This document shows positions 1 through 8,546 of a DNA stretch of 64,000 nt, piece after piece. The stretch spans positions 496,001 to 560,000 of the forward strand of contig JANEZZ010002201.1 in assembly GCA_026122225.1 (NCBI GenBank). Direction: 5' to 3'. Below the pieces are notes generated by a model. That model made no database searches. It saw nothing but the letters and a program-made list of their open reading frames with translations, and was not told the DNA's origin. Made by a program: the position numbers and the translations under genes. Each line of letters begins with the position of its first letter. Positions within the stretch are counted from its first letter, which is position 1. The stretch comes from Heloderma charlesbogerti. Its lineage: Eukaryota; Chordata; Lepidosauria; Squamata; Helodermatidae.

Positions 1-75
1 GAGAAAGTAGACTCACTGAGAGAGGGGACACCGGATAAGGATAACAATGGTTACTCGTCATGATGTCTGTATATT

Positions 76-1127
76 GTTCAGTCGTTCAGTCGTGTCCGAC
101 TCTTCGTGACCCCATGAACCATAGCACGCCAGGCCTTCCTGCCCTCCGCTCTCTCCCGGAGAGTGCTCAAGTTCATATTCATTGCATCGGTGATGCTATC
201 TAGCCATCTCATCCTCTGCCGTCCCCTTCTCCTTTTGCCTTCAATCTTTCCCAGCATCAGGGTCTTTTCCAGGGAGTTTTCTCTTCGCATTAGGTGGCCA
301 AAATATTTGAGCTTCAGTATCTGTCCTTCCAATGAGCAGTCAGGGTTGATTTCCTTTAGGATGGACTGATTTGACCTCCTTGCAGTCCAGGGGACTCGTA
401 AGAGTCTTCTCCAGCACCACAGTTCGAAAGCATCAATTCTTCGGTGCTCAGCCTTCCTTAGAGTCCAGCTCTCACAGCCATACGTTGCTACTGGGAAAAC
501 CATAGCTTTGATTAGACGGCCCTTTGTCGGCAAGGTGATGTCTCTGCTTCTTACTATGCTGTCTAGGTTTGCCATAGCTTTCCTCCCAAGGAGCAAGCGT
601 CTTTTAATTTCATGCTACAGTCACCGTCTGCGGTGATCTTGGAGCCCAAGAAAGTAAAATCTGTCACTGCTTCCATTTCTTCCCCTTCTATATGCCAGGA
701 AGTGATGGGGCCAGATTCCATGATCTTCGTTTTGTTAATGTTGAGTTTCAAACCAGCTTTTGCACTCTCCTCTTTCACCCTCAACAAGAGGCTCTTTAGA
801 TCCTCTTTGCTTTCTGCCATTAGGGTGGTATCGTCTGCGTATCTGAGGTTGTTGATAATTCTCCCGGCAATCTTAATTCCGACCTGTGATTCATCCAGCC
901 CGGTGTTTCTCATGATGTACTCTGCATATAAATTAAATAAGCAGGGTGACAATATACAGCCTTGTTGTACTCCTTTCCCAATTTTGAACCAATCGGTTGT
1001 TCCATGTCCAGTTCTTACTGTTGCTTCTTGACCCTCGTACAGGTTTCTCAGGAGACAGGTAAGGTGGTCTGGTACTCCCATCTCTTTCAGAATTTGCCAC
1101 AGTTCGTTGTGATCCACACAATCAAAG
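76..1127 (-). mobile_element. BovB (RTE) LINE, 5'-truncated copy
   Basis: The minus strand encodes the C-terminal half of a BovB ORF2. Visible are the reverse transcriptase box YADDTTLMAE, the GCILSPCLFNLYAEY segment and the C-terminal blocks SKITADGDCS, WCWRRLLRVPWTARRSNQ and MRWLDSITDAMN. The same blocks recur in the longer copy at 17289-20500. Insertion is marked by an 11-bp direct repeat GTCTGTATATT at 65-75 and 1128-1138. The 5' end stops in the middle of the RT domain, the usual target-primed truncation. A one-base deletion near 613-615, relative to the other copy (CATGCTACAG against CATGGCTACAG), breaks the frame, so the copy is dead. Confidence 0.93.
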
Positions 1128-2070
1128 GTCTGTATATTACCTCCCTCTTAATACCAGCACTGGGGAACATGAGTGGGAGAATACTACTGCGCTCACGTCC
1201 TGATTTGGGGCTTCCCATAGGAATTTGGTTGTGGGAGCAGAACACTGGACTACATTGGCTCTTTTGTTCTTAATATCCATTCTTGTTAGTATGAAACTTA
1301 TTTGTAATATTTCTTTAGGTGAACGTAACCTGAAGAAGAGCAAAAGTCATTGATTAGATTTTAAAGTAATCAGAAGCTGGTTCATAAGTACATGGCTGGT
1401 ATTTCAGAAACAATAAATTCAAAACTGTGGTAGTTATGCTCTCTTCTTGTGATATAGTAACATTCTGATAGGTCAGAGACAACTGGTAATATTAGCAATG
1501 AGGGGGTCCTGTTCTAGGGAATGGGCTGTTCTGCATGGACTTCAGACCCTAACCTGTATTAGTGTTTTATCAGTTAGAATAACAGGAAGTGTGTCAGCCT
1601 GGTGACTTCAATAGACAATAGTAGTGACCTCAGCAGGGGTTAAGGACTGACGAATCAGTCACACACAAAGACCTGTAGCAGATTTTCAGGGTTCTTTTCC
1701 TAGATCCTATCATTCCCCCTATTGTTTTGCTAATAAAATGAATTTATTATAAAATTTAGACCCTCCTTCAGGTGTTAAATCAAATCTAACAGATCTTTCC
1801 TGCAATTTTCAAAGGGCAGGCTTGCATTTAAAGCCAAAGGCTCTAATTTTCAAAGTATTCCTAATGCTCACTGATAATAATTAAACACACCCTTCAATTA
1901 TCTTAGTATTCCAATATTAAGTAAAGGCTAGTTGTTGGACTAGTTGGCACTGACAATTTTTGCCAAGTGAGTAAAAAAAGTATTTGAAAATATTTTGGGT
2001 TTTGGATTCAGATACAATGAGACTAGTGAAAGCAGACGCCCCTGCCTCCTCCTCCCTATGCTAGGCTCCC

Positions 2071-2272
2071 CAGCCCCCTGAAAATGCTACAGAGGGTCTG
2101 TGGAACCTGCTGAATTACATAGGCTGTGGTGTGGGGGACTTTGGGAGGGGAATTCCCACAAATCAGGTGGAGGCACCTTATTCCCCCTCCCCCCGCAGCC
2201 CCTGCACTACAGCCTACCCCATTCAGCAGGGTCCCCCAGCCGTCTGTGTAGTATTTTCAGGGGGCTGGAGGG
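2071..2272. repeat. Inverted repeat, probable MITE
   Basis: The left arm (CAGCCCCCTGAAAATGCTAC and on to CCTGCTGAAT near 2112) is repeated inverted at about 2219-2272 (ATTCAGCAGGGTCCCCCAGC to TATTTTCAGGGGGCTGG). Arms are about 45 bp around a GC-rich centre. This suggests a short non-autonomous DNA transposon. A block around 57840-58050 shares phrases such as CCCCTGAAAAT and GGATCCA and may be a relative. Confidence 0.5.
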
Positions 2273-2957
2273 TCTGCCATGGGGAGGAGGGGGTGAGAAC
2301 TCCACTTCCACCAGCCCGTTGCATGCACCTAAATCTGGATCCAGCCCATTGTCTTTCAATTTCATGTCTACTTGAATGAAAACTTATTGGCATCCGGGTT
2401 ATGACCTCTTTGCCAAGGAATAAACTTTTGACATGATGCATCCAGACCAGGCTACATAATTTAATATAAGAAATCATATTTTATTTGACTACTGGTTGAT
2501 AGCAACTGGATAATGTCTGATGAAGAAATAAACTGCCTTCCAAGTGATGTAACAAAGAATAATTCTTCTGTATGTACACAGTGTACACTCTATGCATTGC
2601 TTCCTGTGGTTACAGTATTCAGTACTTCAGTATTTGTATTCAGTACTTCACCATAAAAAAGAAGTATTTGCACACTGTTGAAGTAGTTCAAGATTTTCTC
2701 TCCTTCCGTTTTATGCAGCAGTCATAATGACACGTTCTGTAGTTTCATGAGTCCAGCCACTACTGGACACGAGCAGGTCTTGAAATTCTGGACCTGGTAG
2801 CCTCTTTGCATTGTTCTTCTGACTGGACCTTGTTGGCTTGTTGCTTTTTTCATAGATATAGATTTATCCTTTACCCCTTACTCTTTTGATCCCTGGCCCT
2901 TGGGATCCCAGAGGTTTACACTCCTGTTCTGTGGGTATCTCAGTTCTCCCTTTATAG

Positions 2958-3317
<360 letters not shown>

Positions 3318-4322
3318 TAGGTGCTGCATGCACACTACCCTTGGGACAACTAGAGGCTATAATCAGGGGACATCAGCTTAGGCTGAGAAGAACATGCCTC
3401 ACTGTGCTTTTTCCTGCACCCCAAGGTAAGCCATGTTGGAGTCTGCCAACAGTGGCATCTGTCCTGCTCTAAACTGCTGAGTTCTGGCTCTTTTCTAAGC
3501 AAATACAGGGATGAATACAATAGGGTAGTTAATCTAGCAAGCAAATGGTTAAACACAGTTTTACCAGACACATAGTGGTTTTTTCAAGAGCGAGGTCAGA
3601 GGCACAGCCAAGGTCAAAAGCCAGGAGATCAATCACATAAAAACACAGTCCAAAAGCAGAGTCAGGTAGAAGTCCAGGGAGTCAGTAGCACAGAGGTCCA
3701 TGGCTAGGGAGCAAACAGGATACAGTGACTAGAGCTGAATATCAGATATTGTTTCCAGCAGCTGTCAAGTTACAAGTGAGAGCCAATGTGTGTGTGCAGT
3801 CCCCTAACTTACTGCTGTTGGGGGACTTCAATGTACATTCAGAGGCCATCCTCACAGGGGCACCTCAGGACTTCATGGAGACCATGGCTTCCCGGGAGCT
3901 GCACCCTATTCCATCTGGGCCCTCCCATGTAGCCGGTCATGAGCTAGACCTTGTGTTTGTTTCTGGAGAAGCGGGGAGTGATCTGGAAGTCGGGGGTATA
4001 TCCACCACCCCCTTGTGATGGTCAGATCACTATCTGGTGACGTTGGACTTCTCGGTTCCACAACCCCTCCGCAGGGCTGGAGGACCCATTAAAATGGTCT
4101 GCCCCAGGTGTCTTTTGGATCCGAATGGAATCCTGAACGCACTTGGGGATTTTCTCTGGAGCATGCAAACAGCCACTCGGTTGAGACCCTGGTGAGTGGC
4201 TAGAATGCCGCAATCACTGGGGCATTAGATCGGGTGGCTCCGAAACGCCCTCTCCCCGTGAACAGGGCTCGGACTGCGCCATGGTTCAATCCGCAGTTAC
4301 GAGCTCTGAAACAGGAGGTGAG

Positions 4323-4908
4323 TAGGGGTGGACGAAAGTCCCTTACCTGTCGTCGAAGGACGTTCGCGGTGGGGGGGAGGCGCTTCGCTGCTCCCCCCGC
4401 GAAGTTCAGGCCGGGGGGGAGGCTTCCCGCCTCTCCCCAGCCGAAATTCAGGCCGGGGGGGAGGCTTCCCGCCTTGCCCCGGCCAAAATTCAGGCCGGGG
4501 AGGAGGCTTCCCGCCTCGCCTGGCCGCAAACGCAAGAAAAACAAAAAATGCCCCCGGATAGGCTACGTGACGATTGACGTAGCCTATCACGGCTGACTTT
4601 GCAAATCTAGCCGTGATAGGCTACGTTAATCGTCAGATAGCCTATCAGGGGGCGTTTTTTTTTTCTTTTATTGCAATGGCGGTGGCGGCAGCCGGTCGAA
4701 AGACCGGCTGCCACTCCCGCCCCGCTCGAACACCCGCCGAACCGCCGGCCGGACCCGCCGCCGGGAGGGACATTCGGGAAAGGTAAGTCCCATCCCAGGT
4801 GGGGGGCGGGGGGGTTTGGAGGATTTCTCCCCGAAACTTGTTCGGGGGGCCGAACACGTTGGCGCTCGGCCTCCCGAAGTTTCGGGGAGAAATTCTCCGC
4901 CATCCCTA
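4323..4908 (+). mobile_element. Non-autonomous hAT-like element, copy A (586 bp)
   Basis: It starts TAGGGGTGGACG and ends CGCCATCCCTA. It is flanked by a perfect 8-bp duplication GAGGTGAG (4315-4322 and 4909-4916) and splits the L3 linker. Short TAGGG-type ends plus an 8-bp duplication are hAT hallmarks. Inside, in order: a reverse-oriented donor-like CTTACCTG (4345-4352); about 3.5 tandem ~42-bp GC-rich units (4378-4520); two inverted palindromes with TAGGCTACGT arms (4557-4648); an ATGGCGG-rich block (4676-4760); a donor-like AAAGGTAAGT (about 4778-4787); and a terminal hairpin made from CTCCCCGAAACTT/AAGTTTCGGGGAG arms (about 4828-4898). There is no transposase frame; long open frames in the GC-rich part are a by-product of composition. 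Confidence 0.88.
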
Positions 4909-5556
4909 GAGGTGAGACGGCTAGAGCGCCGGTGGCGGAAGTCTCGCTCCAAAGATGAACAGACACAGGCTAGAGCTGTACCTTCAGCCTATCATGTGGT
5001 GGTCAAGGCAGCAAAAAAGGAATATTATGCTGCCTCTATTGCGATTCGCATCTGCAGAGTGCTGTCCCAGGAGGCTGTTCCAGGTGGTCTGAAGCCTGGT
5101 TGGTCCAGTTGCTCTGAAACCGCTGGAGCATTCTAATGCCTCCTGTGAGGCCTTGGCAAGGCACTTTGCCGATAAAATGATCGGATTGGGAGTGTTATTC
5201 CATGCACCATGGATACAGTTAGTGAGCAAGAGGCAGTCTGTGGCAAACCAGTTTTGTGGGATCGGTTCCAGCTTCTTCTTCTGATGAAGTGGACAGGGTG
5301 CTTTCATATGTAAGGCCGACCACCTGCTTACTTGATCCTTGCCCATCTTGGCTCATTATGAGCTGCAGAGAGAGGCTGGGTGAGGGTATCAGGGTGGTGG
5401 TGAACGCCTCCCTTGAGGAGGGAGTGATGTCATCAGCTCTCAAGGAGGCAGTGATAAGATCACTTTTAAAAAAGCCCTCCTTGGATCCCCAAGTTCTGAA
5501 CAACTTTCACCCAGTTTCGAATCTGCCACTTTTGGGCAAGGAGATTGAGCGGGTGG

Positions 5557-6454
5557 TAGGGATGGACGAAAGTCCCTTACCTTATCCCACAGCTTGCTTC
5601 GCGGTGGGGGGGAGGCACTCCGTCCCTCCCCCCAAAATTCTGGGTGGGGTGGGAGGCGCCCCATCCCTCCCTGTCAAAATTCTGGCCGGGGGGGAGGTGC
5701 CCCGTCCCTCCAGCGGAAATTCTGGCTGGGGGGGAGGTGCCCCGTCCCTCCAGCCGCGAATCTCATCTCCTGCCGGGATGCAAATGGTGGCGGCCATAGC
5801 CGCCGCCGTTTGCGTCCCTGCAGTCAGCCCTGCAGTCAGTCCCTGCAGTCAGCCGTCCCTGCAGTCAGCCGTTTGCAATCCCTGCAGTCAGCCGTGAAAA
5901 AAAAAAAAGCGCGTACGCACATGGCGGCGCCCATGGGCGCCACCATTTGCGTTCCTTATTTGGGCACGTGTAGTCTACATAAACATTTCTGTAGACTACG
6001 GTGAAAATTTTCGCCGTAGTCTACGTAAATGTTTACATAGACTACATGTGCCCAAATAAGGAACGCAAATGGTGGCGCCCATAGGCGCCGCCATTTGCGT
6101 ACGCACTTCCCCCCCCCAAAGTCAGCCGTGATAGGCTACGTAAGGATTTACGTAGCCTATTAGGGTGTTTTTTGAAAATCTAGCCGTGATAGGCTACGTA
6201 AATCTTTACGTAGCCTATCACGTTTGTTGTGTTTTTTTTACTTGGAAATGGCGGCGGCGGCGGCAGCCGGTTGGAAGACCGGTCGCCGCCGCCGAACCGC
6301 CGCCGGGAGCCACCAGCACCAGGGACATTCGCCAAAGGTAAGTCCCATTCTGGGGGGGCAGGGGGGCGGACCGTTTCTCCACCAATTTCAGGGGGCCAAA
6401 TGCGTTGGCATTCAGCCTCCCGGAGATTCGTGGAGAAATTCTCCGACATCCCCA
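5557..6454 (+). mobile_element. Non-autonomous hAT-like element, copy B (898 bp)
   Basis: It starts TAGGGATGGACGAAAG and ends GACATCCCCA, between perfect 8-bp duplications GCGGGTGG (5549-5556 and 6455-6462) within the L3 LINE. The left part has four ~43-bp tandem units (5611-5760). Then follow a YY1-like mini-palindrome (5784-5820), a CTGCAGTCAGCC tandem (5815-5895), and a near-perfect ~195-bp palindrome centred on GAAAATTTTC (5911-6104). Next are two palindromes with TAGGCTACGTAA arms (6129-6222), a GGCGGC-rich block, a donor CAAAGGTAAGT (about 6332-6341) and the terminal hairpin. It shares both ends and the TAGGCTACGT pair with copy E, which lacks the large central palindrome. Confidence 0.92.
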
Positions 6455-6462
6455 GCGGGTGG

Positions 6463-7008
6463 TGGTGATGCAGTTGAAGGCACACTTGGAAGAAGACGAT
6501 TATCTAGATCCATTTCAATTGGGCTTCAGGCCTGGGAAACCTTAGGCAAGGGACAGAAATGGCCTTGGTCATCTTGGTGGATGATATGAGGAGGGCTTTG
6601 GATAGGGGTGAATGCTCCTTCCTTGTTCTTCTTGACCTCTCAGCAGCTTTTGATACCATTGACCACGGTATCCTCCTGGACTGCCTGGAGGGGTTGGGCA
6701 TTGGAGACCCCGTACTACGGTGGTTCCGGTCCTTCCTCTCCGGCAAGTACCAAAGGGTAGCACTGGGAGAGGAGGTTTCAAACTCGTGGCCGATCACTTG
6801 TGGGGTGCCACAGGGTTCCATCCTCTCCCTGATACTATTTAACATCTATGTGAAGCCGCTGGGGGCTATCAACAGGAGGTTTGGGATGCGGTGTCATCAA
6901 TATGCGGATGACACGCAGCTCTACCTCTCATTCAAATCTTCACCAAGGTTGGCTGTAGAATCCCTGTCCAAATGTCTGGAGACAGTGAGTGGCTGGATGG
7001 GGAGGAAT
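6463..7008 (+). pseudogene. L3 LINE reverse transcriptase fragment
   Basis: This part of the L3 LINE encodes a recognisable non-LTR reverse transcriptase core: FLVLLDLSAAFDTIDHGILL (motif A region), the CGVPQGSILSLILFNIY block and QYADDTQLYLSF with the YADD catalytic motif. It runs open for about 150 codons from 6559 and breaks off at 7008 inside GWMGRN, where the hAT-like element C is inserted. The reading resumes at 8555 with NELKLNPDKTE. It is a fossil with no intact full-length frame. Confidence 0.88.
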
Positions 7009-8546
7009 TAGGGATGCCAAAGAATTTTGCGATGGATCTCAGTGAGGCCGAATGCTAGTGCATTCGGCCCCTTGAAATCCGTCGCAGAACAAAGACCCCC
7101 TCCCGCAACCCACAAAAGGCGCGCGAAACGGAGCACCTGCTCCTGTCCGCGCTGCTTTGCTAGGGATGGGGGAGAATTTCTCCCCGAAACTTCGGGGGGC
7201 CGAGTGCCAATGTGTTCGGCCCCCTGAAGTAGTTCCAGGGAGAAATTCTCCGCACCGCCCCCCGCACCCCTCCCGGGACGGGACTTACCTTTCCCGAATG
7301 TCCCTCCCGGCGGCGGGTCCCGGCAGCGGTTCGTCAGGTCTTCGACAGGGGCAGAGGCGGCAGCCGGTCTTTTGACCGGCTGCCGCCGCCGCCATTCCAA
7401 TAAAAGTAAAAAAACGAACAAAACGCCCCCGTGATAGGCTACGTGACGATTAATGTGGCCTATCACGGCTAGATTTGCAAGGTCAGCCGTGATAGGCTAC
7501 GTAAATCGTCACGTAGCCTATCACGGGTGACTTTAAAAAAAAACAACAAAATGCGTACGGCTAATGGCGGCCCCCATAGGGAGCCGCCATTCACGTTCCT
7601 TATTTGGTCGCTGTAGTCTACGTAAAGATTACATAGACTACGGCGAAAATAATCGCCGTATTATTTTCCTTATTACGCCTTATTTTCGCCATAGTCTACG
7701 TAAAGATTTACGTAGACTACAGCGACCAAATAAGGAACACGAATGGCGGCTCCGTATGGGGGCCGCCATTTGCGTACGCGCTTTTTTTTTTTTTAAAGTC
7801 ACCCATGATAGGCTATGTGACGATTAACGTAGCCTATCACGGCTGACTTTGCAGATCTAGCCATGATAGGCTATGTTAATCGTCACGTAGCCTATCACGG
7901 GGGCGTTGTTTTTTTTTAACTTTTAATTTCGCGGCCGGGCGAGGCGAGGCGCCTCCTCCCCAGCCTGAATTTCGGCCGGGCGAGGCGGGAAGCCTCCCCC
8001 CCCCGGCCTGAATTTCAGGGGGAGCAGCGAAGCGCCTCCCCCCCACCGCGAAGCAAGCTGCGAGACCAGGTAAGTGGCTTTCGTGCACTCCTATGCTTTG
8101 TGAATGGCGGCCGTCCTGCAGCTGCCATTCACTTCCTCTTCATAGCCATGATAGGCTACGTAAATACTTACGTAGCCTATCACAGCTAACGCAGGGACGC
8201 CATTTGCGTACACTGGGTTTTTTTTCCCCCTGCCATGATAGGCTACGTAAATATTTACGTAGCCTATCACGGCTAAATACAGGAACGCAAATGGCTGCGG
8301 CTATGACAGCCACCATTTGTGTCCCTGCAGGGCTGCCCAGCGGCCGGATGTCCGGCTGCGGGCGGCTGGAGCTGGCCAGCGGCTCCGCGGCTCGGCTGTG
8401 GAGCGGAGCCAGCCAGGCAGGATTCCGGGGGGGAGGACTGGATCGCCTCCCCCCCGTCGAGGATTCCTGGGAGAGGGACGGACTACCTCCCCCCGCCCCC
8501 AGCGGAAACAGAATGGAACGGAAGGTAAGTGTTCCGTCCATCCCTA
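7009..8546. mobile_element. Non-autonomous hAT-like element, copy C (split by copy D)
   Basis: It begins TAGGGATGCCAAAG and ends CCGTCCATCCCTA, with a perfect 8-bp duplication GGAGGAAT at 7001-7008 and 8547-8554. Its own sequence is 7009-7160 plus about 8102-8546, roughly 600 bp; the middle is copy D. It belongs to the same subfamily as copy F: both share GATCTCAG(T/G)GAGGCCGAATGC near the left end and an ATGGCGGCC/GGCCGCCAT-type palindrome followed by TAGGCTACGTAAATACTTA. The right half holds two TACGTA palindromes (8150-8185, 8233-8270), a YY1-like palindrome (8285-8325) and a donor GGAAGGTAAGTG (8520-8531). The left-end donor seen in F is destroyed here. Confidence 0.9.
7161..8093 (-). mobile_element. 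Non-autonomous hAT-like element, copy D, nested in copy C (933 bp)
   Basis: It begins TAGGGATGGGGGAG and ends TTTCGTGCACTCCTA, flanked by TGCTTTGC (7153-7160) and TGCTTTGT (8094-8101), a 7-of-8 duplication. It reads in the reverse orientation to copies A, B and E. From right to left it carries the donor CCAGGTAAGTG (8065-8075), the GC-rich ~42-bp units (7930-8060), a pair of TAGGCTACGT palindromes (7807-7900), a compound palindrome of about 235 bp with YY1-like mini-palindromes at both ends (7553-7786), a second TAGGCTACGT pair (7433-7530), an opposite donor (ACTTACCTTTCC, 7283-7294) and the terminal hairpin. The structure matches copy B, and the GC-rich units match copy A. Confidence 0.88.

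Noticed and set aside
4200..4966. Long overlapping open frames rich in Pro, Gly and Arg on both strands
   Set aside because: They arise from GC-rich tandem units and inverted repeats of the hAT-like element, exist on both strands at once, and end at the element borders or shortly beyond. No protein domain is visible.
7430..7900. CRISPR-like array (repeated TAGGCTACGT palindromes with spacers)
   Set aside because: The repeats are in inverted pairs, spacing is irregular, spacers are themselves repeated, and the genome is vertebrate. It is transposon internal structure.
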